Shown here one piece after another: positions 9,141 to 19,098 of a stretch of 52,716 nucleotides of DNA; within the stretch, counting starts at the first letter, position 1, and every line of letters starts with the position of its first letter. The stretch covers positions 2,643,082 to 2,695,797 of the forward strand of contig NZ_KN708638.1 in assembly GCF_000805335.1 (NCBI RefSeq), in the 5' to 3' direction. The position numbers and the translations under genes are program-made. The notes below the pieces were generated by a model. That model had not been told where the DNA came from. It made no database searches and worked only from the letters and a program-made list of their open reading frames with translations. Source of the stretch: Streptomyces sp. CT34. GTDB taxonomy: Bacteria > Actinomycetota > Actinomycetes > Streptomycetales > Streptomycetaceae.

Positions 9141-10637
9141 ATGACATCCATACCGGAGGCGCTGTTGTGGTGCCTTGGCGCAGGTACGGCCGCCGCCGTG
9201 GTGCTGGCGGCGCTCTTGGTCCGCTCGCACAAGGAGCGGGCCGGTCTGAGAGCGCGGCTGGTCACCGCCGAGGAACACAGCAGCGCCACGCTCCACGGCA
9301 ACACGGAGCTGTCCGCCCGGTTGCGGGCCACGGAGGCCGAGATCCGGCATCTGGCCGGGGCGCGGCTGCCCGACCTGACGATGGCGCTGGCGCATCCGCA
9401 TGTGCCGGTACGGGGTCTGCTGGACGGCCGGTTCGCCGGGTCGGAGACCGATGAGGCGCTGAGCGGGGTACTGGAGCAGGTCGGCGAGGCGATCACCAAG
9501 GAGCGGCAGCGGGTCGACGCCGCGGCGCAGTCGACGCTGCGCGGTGCCACCACCACGATGCAGGCGCTGCTGTACCAGCTCCAGACGGCGTTGCAGACCA
9601 TGCAGCACAAGTACGACGACCCGCAGATCGCGCAGGACCTGCTCGACGCGGACTTCCTCAACGAGCAGGCGCTGCGCCGGGTGCAGGCCACGGGTGTGGT
9701 CTGCGGTGCCTGGCCGGGGCTGACGCGGGAGGACTCGTATCTGGCGGAGCTGGTGGTGGGTGCCACCTCGCGGCTGCGCGGTTACGAGCGGGTGCAGGTC
9801 AGCAATCAGCTGCGGGATCCGATCGCCGTGGTGGCGCGGGCCGTCGAGCCCGTCGCGATCACCGTCACCGAGCTGCTGGCGAACGCGCTGCACCACTCGC
9901 ACCGGGAGCTTCCGGTCACCGTCACGCTCCAGCAGGGCAACCGCGGCGCGTCGGTCATCATCGACGACTACGGCGTCGGGATGCACGACGACGAGCTCAA
10001 GCACGCGATGGAGCTGCTGGCGGGCGGCGAGGGCCTGCTGCTGACGCAGCTGGGCGATCCGCCGCGGTCCGGATTCGCCGCCGCCGGGCAGCTGGTGCGG
10101 CAGTACGGGTTCGGGGTGCATGTGGAGCCGTCGCCGTACGGAGGGGTGCGGGCCGTGGTGTACATCCCGGGCGATCCGCTGCTGACCGTGCTCGACGAGA
10201 CGGCGCAGCCGATGTCGGTGATGGCGCCGATGCCGCACCGTCCGGCCGCCGGCGCCGGGGCGCGGAGCCGGTCCGCGGCGGCGTCCGTGATGCCGACCGG
10301 GGCCGCGGCGCCGGCCACCGCCGCCGGTGTCGCCGGGGCACCCGCCGCTGCCCCCGCTGCCGCCGCTGCCCCCGCGGCGCAGCCCGCGCCGGCGGCGCCG
10401 GTCACGTCCGCCACGTCGTCCGAACTCCCGCAGGCGGACGGGGAGTTGCCGCGCCGGCGGCGCCGCAGGCCGGTGTCCGAGCAGCAGGACGACCCGCGCG
10501 ACGAAAGCACGATCAACATGCGCTCCCCGGAGGAGACGGCGTCCCGCTGGGCAGCGCTCCAGCAGGGCACCGAGTCCGGCCGGGCCGCAGCCCAGTCAGA
10601 ACCCCCGCGCAGTCCCGAAGGGAACGCCCAGTCATGA
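9141..10637 (+). CDS. cvnA: Conservon histidine-kinase-like ATPase (CvnA)
   Basis: First gene of a conservon, the four-gene Streptomyces module often compared with a membrane receptor plus small GTPase. The 498 residues comprise one membrane helix near the N-terminus (about 8-27), a coiled helical region, and a GHKL ATPase domain with N-box ELLANALHHS, G1 box DDYGVGM and a Gly-rich lid. It ends in a long Ala/Pro tail (about 370-430) and an Arg-rich end. No extracellular sensor domain is present. Where related sensors have LDHLATR, this protein reads ADFLNEQALRR with Phe 172 in the usual His position, so autophosphorylation is doubtful. GAGGA lies 5 bases before the ATG. Its stop overlaps cvnB (ATGA). 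Confidence 0.9.
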   Translation: MTSIPEALLWCLGAGTAAAVVLAALLVRSHKERAGLRARLVTAEEHSSATLHGNTELSARLRATEAEIRHLAGARLPDLTMALAHPHVPVRGLLDGRFAGSETDEALSGVLEQVGEAITKERQRVDAAAQSTLRGATTTMQALLYQLQTALQTMQHKYDDPQIAQDLLDADFLNEQALRRVQATGVVCGAWPGLTREDSYLAELVVGATSRLRGYERVQVSNQLRDPIAVVARAVEPVAITVTELLANALHHSHRELPVTVTLQQGNRGASVIIDDYGVGMHDDELKHAMELLAGGEGLLLTQLGDPPRSGFAAAGQLVRQYGFGVHVEPSPYGGVRAVVYIPGDPLLTVLDETAQPMSVMAPMPHRPAAGAGARSRSAAASVMPTGAAAPATAAGVAGAPAAAPAAAAAPAAQPAPAAPVTSATSSELPQADGELPRRRRRRPVSEQQDDPRDESTINMRSPEETASRWAALQQGTESGRAAAQSEPPRSPEGNAQS

Positions 10638-11062
10638 ACAGCCCCACCCGCCGCCGTGTCACCGAGGACAAGTCCTGGGTGCTGGCTCCCCTGTTGGAGC
10701 TGCCGCATGTCGTCCACGCCGCCGTCATCTCCGGCGACGGCTTCATCGAGGGTGCCTCGCCGGGGCTGACGCGGGAGGCCGCGGAGGGCGTGGCGGCGAT
10801 GATGTCCGCCCTCCAGGGCGCGGGGCGCGCGGTGACCGCGGCGTTCGCCGAGAAGGCCGACACCCGGCTGCGGCAGACCGTCATCGAGTCGGAGGAAGGT
10901 TTCGTCTTCGCGATTCCGGCGGGGGAGAACACCTGCCTCGCCGTTTTCGCCGGTCCGGAGGTGAACATGGGCGTCGTCGCGCACCACATGCAGATCCAGG
11001 TGACGACCCTGGGCAACAAGGTCATGAACAGCCCCGCCCGGGACACCGGTACACCGGCATGA
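10634..11062 (+). CDS. cvnB: Conservon roadblock/LC7 protein (CvnB)
   Basis: A 142-residue roadblock/LC7-domain protein (LPHVVHAAVISGDGFIEGAS, then a helix of small residues and the LAVFAGPEVNMGVVAHHM strand-helix). In bacteria such proteins pair with Ras-like GTPases, as MglB does with MglA, where they act as GTPase activators; a matching role with CvnD is inferred. Translation is coupled to cvnA and cvnC through 4-base ATGA overlaps at both ends. Confidence 0.92.
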   Translation: MNSPTRRRVTEDKSWVLAPLLELPHVVHAAVISGDGFIEGASPGLTREAAEGVAAMMSALQGAGRAVTAAFAEKADTRLRQTVIESEEGFVFAIPAGENTCLAVFAGPEVNMGVVAHHMQIQVTTLGNKVMNSPARDTGTPA

Positions 11063-11421
11063 CGCCCCGCCAGAGCAGCGGGCGGCGCCTCGTACCGGCC
11101 TATCTGGCGACCGGCGGACGCGCCCGACCGAGCCGCAACACGCTGGACCGGCTGACCGTGCTGATCGGCGTGGACATGCCGATCACCAGCGAGGTGCGCC
11201 CCGAAGAGCACCGGATCCTGGAGCTGCTCCGGCCCGGGGCGCTGACTCTGGCCGAGGTGGCCGCCCACCTTCACCTGCCCGTCAGCGTGGTGAAGGTGCT
11301 GGTGGCCGACCTCGTCGATGCCGGGCGCCTGCACGCCCGAGTCCCCATACCCGAAGCCGAGCAATTCGACCGGCAGATCCTGGAGAGGGTTCTCGATGGA
11401 CTCCGCTCTCTCAAGTCCTAG
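11059..11421 (+). CDS. cvnC: Conservon DUF742 protein (CvnC)
   Basis: A 120-residue DUF742 protein. It reads MTPRQSSGRRLVPAYLATGG, then a winged-helix-like region (EEHRILELL, LTLAEVAAHLHLPVSVVKVL, DLVDAGRL). No enzyme motif is present; members are thought to be DNA- or protein-binding adaptors of the conservon. It starts inside the cvnB stop (ATGA) and its last 26 bases overlap the start of cvnD. Confidence 0.92.
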   Translation: MTPRQSSGRRLVPAYLATGGRARPSRNTLDRLTVLIGVDMPITSEVRPEEHRILELLRPGALTLAEVAAHLHLPVSVVKVLVADLVDAGRLHARVPIPEAEQFDRQILERVLDGLRSLKS

Positions 11422-12022
11422 CACCGGGCCCGGAACCGGCGGCATGTACCTCGACGGCGAGAACCAGACACTGGTCAAGCTGCTGGTCGCGGGCCCGTTC
11501 GGAGTCGGCAAGACCACGCTCATCCGTGCGCTCTCCGAAACCCCGCCGCTGCACACCGAAGAGGTCATGACGAAGACCGGCGCGATGGTCGACGACCTCG
11601 CCGGCGTCCGGGACAAGACCACCACCACCGTCGCCATCGACTTCGGGCGGCTGACGCTGCCCGGGGACCTGGTGCTGTACCTGTTCGGCACCCCCGGGCA
11701 GAAACGCTTCCGCCCGCTGTGGCAGGACATCGCACGCGGCGCGCTGGGCGCCCTGGTCCTCGCGGACACCCGCCGGCTGGCGGACTCGTTCGAGGTGATG
11801 GACATCGTCGAGGAGGCCGGGCTGCGGTACGCGGTCGCGGTCAACACCTTCCCCGACGCCCCCCAGTACGACGTCGACAAGCTCCGCGAGGCGCTCGATC
11901 TGCACCCCGAGACGCCGCTGGTGCTGTGCGACGCCCGCGACCGGGACCAGTCCGTCGACGCGCTGATCGCGCTGGTCCACCACGTCCTGGACAACCTCCC
12001 CGAGGAGAACCCGAACCCGTGA
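11396..12022 (+). CDS. cvnD: Conservon Ras-like GTPase (CvnD)
   Basis: A 208-residue small GTPase. The P-loop GPFGVGKTT is near residues 32-40, switch I contains TTTTVAIDFG, and the G3 region reads FGTPGQKRF, with TPGQ replacing DxxG as in the MglA/CvnD group. The G4/G5 regions are less canonical (VAVNTFPD, VLCDARD). It should cycle between GTP and GDP under control of CvnB, presumably at the membrane next to CvnA. ATG 11396 follows GGAGAGG inside the end of cvnC; an upstream in-frame ATG at 11318 lies deep inside cvnC. The stop overlaps the GTG of the P450 gene. Confidence 0.93.
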   Translation: MDSALSSPSTGPGTGGMYLDGENQTLVKLLVAGPFGVGKTTLIRALSETPPLHTEEVMTKTGAMVDDLAGVRDKTTTTVAIDFGRLTLPGDLVLYLFGTPGQKRFRPLWQDIARGALGALVLADTRRLADSFEVMDIVEEAGLRYAVAVNTFPDAPQYDVDKLREALDLHPETPLVLCDARDRDQSVDALIALVHHVLDNLPEENPNP

Positions 12023-13452
12023 CTTCCCCGCATCAGCCGGGCGCCGCACCGCCGCCGTCCTGCCCCGCGCAGGCCGTCCCCCCGCCGCAGGAGCAGGCGC
12101 CGCCGCCGGGCTGCCCGGCGCACGGGGCGCGACCGCAGTACCAGGCCCCGGCCCAGCCGGACGCGCACGCACCGGTGAAGCTGTACGGACCGGACTTCGC
12201 CGCCGATCCGCGCCGGGTCTACGCGTATCTGCGCCGGTACGGGGCGCTGGCGCCGGTGGAGATCGCGCCCGAAGTCACCGCGATGCTGGTGACCGACTAC
12301 CGGGCCGCGCTGGACCTGCTGAACGACGACGCGACCTGGTCCAAGGACTCCCGGGCCTGGATGCAGACCGTGCCGCAGGACTCGCCGGTCATGCCGATGC
12401 TGAGCTGGCGGCCGAACGTCTTCTACGCCGACGGCCCGGCACACGTCCGCTACCGGGACGTCATCGTCGACAGCTTCAAGCTCGTCGAGCCGCACGAGCT
12501 GCGCGAGCGGGTCCACCACGCCGCGGACACCCTCATCCAGCGGTTCGGGGCGCGCGGTGAGGCCGATCTGATCGCGGACTACGCGCGGCTGATCCCGCTG
12601 CTGATGTTCAACACCCTCTTCGGGATGCCCGATTCGTACAGCGACCGGCTGATCGCGGCGCTCGGCGGGATGCTGGAGGGCAATTCGCCCGAGGAGGCCG
12701 CCGCCGCCAACGAGGCGTTCACGCAGTACATCATGGAGCTGGTCGGCGCGAAGAAGGGCGAGCGGGGCCCGGACCTGACGTCGTGGTTCATGGACCACCC
12801 CAACGGGCTGACCGACGAGGAGCTGATCCACCAGATCATCCTGGTGATGGGCGCGGGCAACGAGCCGCTCGCCAACCTCATCGGCAACGCCCTGTCGCGG
12901 ATGCTGTCCGACGACCGCTACTACAACACCCTGTCCGGCGGCGCGCTGACCGTGCACGACGCGATCAACGAGGTGCTGTGGAACGACCCGCCGCTGACCA
13001 ACTACTCCGCCCACTTCCCGGTCCGTGACGTCTTCTTCCACGGCACCTGGGTGCGCGCCGGGCAGCTGGTGATGGTCTCGTACGCGGCGGCCAACAGCCA
13101 GTTCGACACCACCGAGGTGCTGGCGCCCGGCTCGGGCAGCGGCTCGCACCTGTCGTGGGCGGCGGGCCCGCACGCCTGCCCCGTGAAGCGGCACGCGCTG
13201 CTGATCGCCACCACCGCGATCGAGCGGCTGACCGCCTGGCTCTCGGACATCGAACTCGCCGTCGACCACAGTGAACTGGAGTGGCGCAACGGCGCCTTCC
13301 ACCGGGCGCTGGTCGCCCTCCCGGCCCGCTTCACCCCCATCACCCCGGACCAGGCAGGAGCCACGCCATGGCACAACAGCGAGAACAGCGCTATGTCATC
13401 GACCCCGCCGGAACCGACATCCACGGCGAGGCGGCCCGCCTCCGTGAACTAG
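12019..13452 (+). CDS. cvnE: Cytochrome P450-like protein without ExxR (CYP157-like, CvnE)
   Basis: A 477-residue P450-fold protein that begins with a Pro/Gln/Cys-rich low-complexity stretch of about 45 residues. It keeps the heme-ligand Cys (Cys 387 in AAGPHACPVKRH) but has lost other landmarks: the K-helix ExxR reads E318-V-L-W321, the I-helix threonine is proline (GAGNEP), and the Gly after the heme Cys is Val. This matches what I remember of the CYP157 family, which occurs in conservons beside a CYP154-type enzyme. The GTG start overlaps the cvnD stop (GTGA). The last 85 bases overlap cvnF in another frame, giving about 28 non-conserved C-terminal residues. Monooxygenase activity is uncertain; a structural or regulatory role is possible. 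Confidence 0.88.
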   Translation: MTSPHQPGAAPPPSCPAQAVPPPQEQAPPPGCPAHGARPQYQAPAQPDAHAPVKLYGPDFAADPRRVYAYLRRYGALAPVEIAPEVTAMLVTDYRAALDLLNDDATWSKDSRAWMQTVPQDSPVMPMLSWRPNVFYADGPAHVRYRDVIVDSFKLVEPHELRERVHHAADTLIQRFGARGEADLIADYARLIPLLMFNTLFGMPDSYSDRLIAALGGMLEGNSPEEAAAANEAFTQYIMELVGAKKGERGPDLTSWFMDHPNGLTDEELIHQIILVMGAGNEPLANLIGNALSRMLSDDRYYNTLSGGALTVHDAINEVLWNDPPLTNYSAHFPVRDVFFHGTWVRAGQLVMVSYAAANSQFDTTEVLAPGSGSGSHLSWAAGPHACPVKRHALLIATTAIERLTAWLSDIELAVDHSELEWRNGAFHRALVALPARFTPITPDQAGATPWHNSENSAMSSTPPEPTSTARRPASVN

Positions 13453-14603
13453 GCCCGGCGGCCCCGATCGAGCTGCCCGGCGCCATCCCGGCCTGGGCGA
13501 TCACCGGCCACGGTCTGCTGAAGGAGCTGCTGACCGACGACCGGGTGTCCAAGGACCCCCGGGCCCACTGGCCGGAGTGGCAGCGCGCGGAGATCCGCGG
13601 CAGCTGGCTCCAGTCCTGGATCGGCGTGACGAACATGTTCACCGCGTACGGCGCCGACCACCGGCGGCTGCGCAGGCTGATCGCCCCGGCGTTCACCGCC
13701 CGCCGCACCGACGCCATGGTGCCGCGGGTGGAGCAGATCACCCACGCCTTACTGGACGGTCTCGCCGCGCGCCCCGCCGGCGAGACCGTCGATCTGCGCG
13801 AGTCCTTCAACCACCCGCTGCCGATGCAGGTGATCTGCGAGCTGTTCGGCTACCCCGAGGGGCGGCCGCGGGTCGAACTGGCCCGGATCGTCGCGGAGAT
13901 CATGGACACCACGGCCACGCCGGAGCAGGCGAGTGCGACCTGGGTGTCGGTCAACGCGCTGCTCGGCGACCTGGTCGCCGCCAAGCGCGCCGAGCCCGCC
14001 GACGACCTGACGAGCCTGCTGGTCGCCGCGCGGGACGACGAGGGCCAGGGCATGACGGAGCGGGAGCTGCTGGACACCCTGATCCTGGTCATCGGCGCCG
14101 GCCACGAGACCACCGTCGACCTGCTCGGCAACGCGGTGTACGCGCTGCTGACCCACCCCGAGCAGCTCCAGCTGGTCCTCGACGGCACCGTCTCCTGGAA
14201 CGACGTCATCGAGGAGACGCTCCGCTGGTCCCCCAGCATCGCCAGCCTCCCGCTGCGCTTCGCGGTGGCGGACATCGAGCTGCCGCACGGCCCGGTGATC
14301 CGCAAGGGCGAGGCGCTGCTGCCGATGTACGCGGCGGCGGGCCGCGACGCGGCGCAGCACGGCCCCGACGCGGCGGCCTTCGACGTCCGGCGGACGAGCC
14401 AGGAGCATCTGGCGTTCGGCCACGGCGTCCACCGCTGCATCGGGGCGCCGCTGGCCCGCCTGGAGGCCCGGACCGCACTACCGGCCCTCTTCGACCGCTT
14501 CCCGGACATCCGACTGGCCGTGGAACCCGGCGAGTTGGCGCCCGCAGGCGGTTTCATCGCGGGCGGGCTGCGCAGCCTGCCGGTGCGGCTGACGGCCGGC
14601 TGA
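13368..14603 (+). CDS. cvnF: Cytochrome P450 (CYP154-like, CvnF)
   Basis: A 411-residue soluble bacterial P450 with all landmarks intact: I-helix IGAGHETT, K-helix ExxR (E283-T-L-R286), and the heme loop FGHGVHRCIG with ligand Cys 357. It would hydroxylate a small hydrophobic substrate using a ferredoxin system encoded elsewhere; the substrate cannot be read from sequence. The start is ATG 13368 after GGCAGGAG (13353-13360), which places the first 85 bases inside the end of cvnE. It is the last gene of the conservon operon and is followed by a strong hairpin. Pairing with the degenerate P450 before it is typical of CYP157/CYP154 conservons. Confidence 0.92.
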   Translation: MAQQREQRYVIDPAGTDIHGEAARLRELGPAAPIELPGAIPAWAITGHGLLKELLTDDRVSKDPRAHWPEWQRAEIRGSWLQSWIGVTNMFTAYGADHRRLRRLIAPAFTARRTDAMVPRVEQITHALLDGLAARPAGETVDLRESFNHPLPMQVICELFGYPEGRPRVELARIVAEIMDTTATPEQASATWVSVNALLGDLVAAKRAEPADDLTSLLVAARDDEGQGMTERELLDTLILVIGAGHETTVDLLGNAVYALLTHPEQLQLVLDGTVSWNDVIEETLRWSPSIASLPLRFAVADIELPHGPVIRKGEALLPMYAAAGRDAAQHGPDAAAFDVRRTSQEHLAFGHGVHRCIGAPLARLEARTALPALFDRFPDIRLAVEPGELAPAGGFIAGGLRSLPVRLTAG

Positions 14604-14620
14604 GCCGCCGCCGTTCCCGG

Positions 14621-14667
14621 GACGCGGGCGGCCCCGCCACCTTCCCGGTGGCGGGGCCGTCCGCGTC
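14621..14667. terminator. Terminator after the conservon operon
   Basis: A 21-bp stem with a single G-T wobble (arms 14621-14641 and 14647-14667, loop TTCCC) lies between convergent cvnF and the TerB-like gene. Confidence 0.85.
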
Positions 14668-14686
14668 TTACCGGGGCTGCCGCGGT

Positions 14687-15397
14687 CTACCTGGGCGCAC
14701 GCGCCGCGGCGGCGAGCAGCCGGTCCACATCGGCCGGGCGGAGCATCAGGGCGGCGCCGACCGTGCCGAGCACCTCGCGTTCGGCGGGGGTGTAGGAGCC
14801 GTCGGCGAGGGCGACGCGGGCGCCCTGGAGGAGCAGCGACTCCCGTCCGGCCGGGGCGAGATGGGGCGCCAGCGGCTCCAGCGCCTCGTGGAGCTCTATG
14901 GCCAGCGCCGTGCCGCACGGGCCCGGGCCGTGCGCTCCGCAGTGCCCGCCGGTGACCGCGTCGTAGGGGCCGGTGAGCCGGCCGCTGTCGGAGGCGAGCG
15001 CGGCGAGCAGGGTGAGCAGCTGGTCCTCGGAGCAGTCGTCGAACCCGGCCGCGCGGACCGTGTCGACGGCGGTGTCGCGGACCGTGCGGGAGGAGGTGCC
15101 GCCGGCCGCCAGCAGCGCCAGGGTCAGGGTGTGCACGGCGTCCCGGAGCATCGCCGAGAAGCGGAGGGTGGTGGGGTGGTCGAGGGCGTCCGGCCCGAAG
15201 TGGCCCCGGCAGGCGGAGCATTCGAGGACGGGTCCGGCGGCGCCGCGGGGCAGGACCGGGACGCCGAGGAGGGTCAGGCGGCGGCGGCCGGTGCGGCGGA
15301 GGTAGTTGCGGTCGCCGCCGCAGTCGGGACAGAAGAACTCGCCGTCGGCGACGGTACGCCAGGACGTGCGCACTCCCATCACACACCAGTTGCGCAT
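14687..15397 (-). CDS. TerB-like protein with an N-terminal zinc ribbon
   Basis: A 236-residue protein. An N-terminal zinc ribbon is formed by CPDC (about residues 23-26) and CSAC (about 60-63). The rest is all-helical and resembles the TerB/tellurite-resistance fold: two acidic helices rich in Ala/Leu, a DDCSED segment, and a C-terminal ALADGSYTPAEREVL motif typical of TerB acidic metal-site helices. Despite the family name there is no ter cluster here, so tellurite resistance should not be assumed. ATG 15397 has GGAGG eight bases upstream. It lies downstream of leuA on the same strand but beyond the leuA terminator, so is probably independently transcribed. Confidence 0.78.
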   Translation of the reverse strand: MRNWCVMGVRTSWRTVADGEFFCPDCGGDRNYLRRTGRRRLTLLGVPVLPRGAAGPVLECSACRGHFGPDALDHPTTLRFSAMLRDAVHTLTLALLAAGGTSSRTVRDTAVDTVRAAGFDDCSEDQLLTLLAALASDSGRLTGPYDAVTGGHCGAHGPGPCGTALAIELHEALEPLAPHLAPAGRESLLLQGARVALADGSYTPAEREVLGTVGAALMLRPADVDRLLAAAARAPR

Positions 15398-15575
15398 CAC
15401 GTCCGCCTCCGTAACTCCCCCGAAGCCTCGACGACACGGGGAGGTACGCCCACGGCCCCGTCGCCGTTCGGTACGTGATGTTAGCCACATTGATGATGCG
15501 CCGTCAGTACCCCGTATCGGACAACGCCCGGACACCTGGCCGGAATACGTCCCGGAACGCACCCGGAACACAGGA

Positions 15576-15607
15576 GCCCCGCCCCTTCCCGGAGGAAGGA
15601 GCGGGGC
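15576..15607. terminator. leuA terminator hairpin
   Basis: A 14-bp stem with one mismatch (arms 15576-15589 and 15594-15607, 4-base loop) begins 14 bases after the leuA stop. Confidence 0.75.
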
Positions 15608-15621
15608 ATGCCGGGACGGGG

Positions 15622-17559
<1,938 letters not shown>

Positions 17560-17671
17560 TCAGTATGCGGGACCGGGGGGACAGAGGGGAGGAAATGCGA
17601 CCAACCACACGTTCTCGGTAATCTCGGCCAACGGCAGTGACAGGCGGATTACACAGTGCCACCGTTTGTCC

Positions 17672-18748
17672 ATGGACCACTACGTGACCCGGAAGCGCAC
17701 CGCCCCTGTCTTCTGCACGATCGTGCCGCCGCACATCCTCGGCAAGCTCGCCGAGTCCGACGACCCGGAGCGGCACGGCCCCGCCCGCAGCACCCTGGAG
17801 CACGACGCCCGGCACCGCACCCGGCGCACCGACCTCGCCGGCCGCTCGGTCGCCCCCCAGGAGGCCCGCGACGGCGCCGACCGGCCCAACCGCACCATCT
17901 ACGACGCCGGCCACCAGCAGAACCTCCCCGGCAGCAAAGTCCACGCCGAGTCCGACGGCCCCTCCCAGGACGCCTCCGTCAACCGCGCCCAGTCGGGCCT
18001 CGGCGCCACCTTCGAGTTCTATCTGAAGGCGTACGGCCGCAAGTCCATCGACGGCGCCGGCCTGCCGCTGAACGCCAGCGTCCACTACGGCGTCAAGTAC
18101 GACAACGCCTTCTGGGACGGCGAGCGGATGGTCTTCGGCGACGGCGACGGCACCCTCTTCAAGGACTTCACCATCCCCGTCGACGTCATCGGCCACGAGC
18201 TGACCCACGGCGTCACCCAGTACACCGCCGGCCTCGACTACCAGGGCCAGTCCGGCGCCCTCAACGAGTCGGTCTCCGACGTCTTCGGCTCGCTGATCAA
18301 GCAGTACGCGCTCGGCCAGACCGCCGACCAGGCCGACTGGCTGATCGGCGCCGACCTGCTCGCCCCCGGCGTCCACGGCAAGGGCCTGCGCTCCATGAAG
18401 GCGCCCGGGACCGCGTACGACGACCCCCACCTGGGCAAGGACCCGCAGCCCGCGACGATGGCCGGGTACGTCGAGACGACCGACGACAACGGCGGGGTGC
18501 ACCTCAATTCGGGCATCCCCAACCACGCCTTCTACATCGCCGCCAGCACCCTCGGCGGCAAGGCGTGGGAGCGGGCGGGCCAGGTCTGGTACGACGTGCT
18601 CACCGGCGGCCACCTGGCCAAGAACGCCCAGTTCACGGACTTCGCCGCGCTCACCGTCCAGGCCGCTCAGGCGCGCTACGGCGCGGGCGCGGAGCACGAC
18701 GCGATGGTCAAGGCGTGGTCGGAGGTCGGGGTGACCGGGAAGAAGTAG
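17672..18748 (+). CDS. M4-family (protealysin-like) metallopeptidase
   Basis: Zinc endopeptidase of the thermolysin superfamily. The 358-residue product has the HELTH motif (His175, Glu176, His179) and the third zinc ligand Glu199 in ALNESVSD, 20 residues later as in M4 enzymes, then a C-terminal HLNSGIPNHAFY segment supplying the catalytic His. There is no signal peptide; the short N-terminal part (CTIVPPHILGKLAES) is the small propeptide typical of protealysin-like enzymes, so it may act intracellularly or leave by a non-Sec route. ATG 17672 matches the family start; ribosome site weak. The gene diverges from leuA and is followed by an emfourin-type inhibitor gene. Confidence 0.93.
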   Translation: MDHYVTRKRTAPVFCTIVPPHILGKLAESDDPERHGPARSTLEHDARHRTRRTDLAGRSVAPQEARDGADRPNRTIYDAGHQQNLPGSKVHAESDGPSQDASVNRAQSGLGATFEFYLKAYGRKSIDGAGLPLNASVHYGVKYDNAFWDGERMVFGDGDGTLFKDFTIPVDVIGHELTHGVTQYTAGLDYQGQSGALNESVSDVFGSLIKQYALGQTADQADWLIGADLLAPGVHGKGLRSMKAPGTAYDDPHLGKDPQPATMAGYVETTDDNGGVHLNSGIPNHAFYIAASTLGGKAWERAGQVWYDVLTGGHLAKNAQFTDFAALTVQAAQARYGAGAEHDAMVKAWSEVGVTGKK

Positions 18749-18831
18749 GCGGGCACCCGCGGGCGGGGGCGGCCGGGTGCCGTTCCCGCCCGCGGCACGT
18801 CTGCCGCCGCCGTGCGGGGTAGGAGCCCGGT

Positions 18832-19098
18832 ATGCGTATCCACATCCGGCGCACCGGCGGCTTCGCCGGAATCGAGCGCCGCGCCGAGGTCGACACCGAG
18901 GGCCGCCCCGACGCCGACGACTGGCAGGCCCTCGCCCACCGGGCCGTCGCCGACGCCCACCCCGCTCCCCCGGCCGGCGTGCCGGACGGCTTCGGCTACG
19001 AGATCACCGTCGACGGGAAGACGGTGTACTGCGCCGACCCCCATCTCACGGAGGACCAGCGGGAGTTGATCACGCGGATGCTGAAGGAGGGGGCGTAG
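18832..19098 (+). CDS. Emfourin-type protease inhibitor
   Basis: An 88-residue acidic protein starting MRIHIRRTGGFAGIERRAEV, with a central GFGYEITVDGKTVYCADPHL and a C-terminal helix. It resembles emfourin, the small inhibitor encoded next to protealysin-like M4 proteases that blocks the protease by binding its active site. It has a good GGAG before the ATG and lies 83 bases after the protease gene on the same strand, consistent with one operon. The pairing suggests a cytoplasmic protease held in check until release. The assignment rests on sequence pattern and genome context, not on a search. Confidence 0.8.
   Translation: MRIHIRRTGGFAGIERRAEVDTEGRPDADDWQALAHRAVADAHPAPPAGVPDGFGYEITVDGKTVYCADPHLTEDQRELITRMLKEGA

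Noticed and set aside
10513..13374. Minus-strand open frame opposite the conservon
   Set aside because: Antisense to cvnB-cvnE; no recognisable motif.
14687..15397. Tellurite resistance function for the TerB-like gene
   Set aside because: Only the TerB fold is suggested; no other ter genes are present, so a resistance role is not supported.
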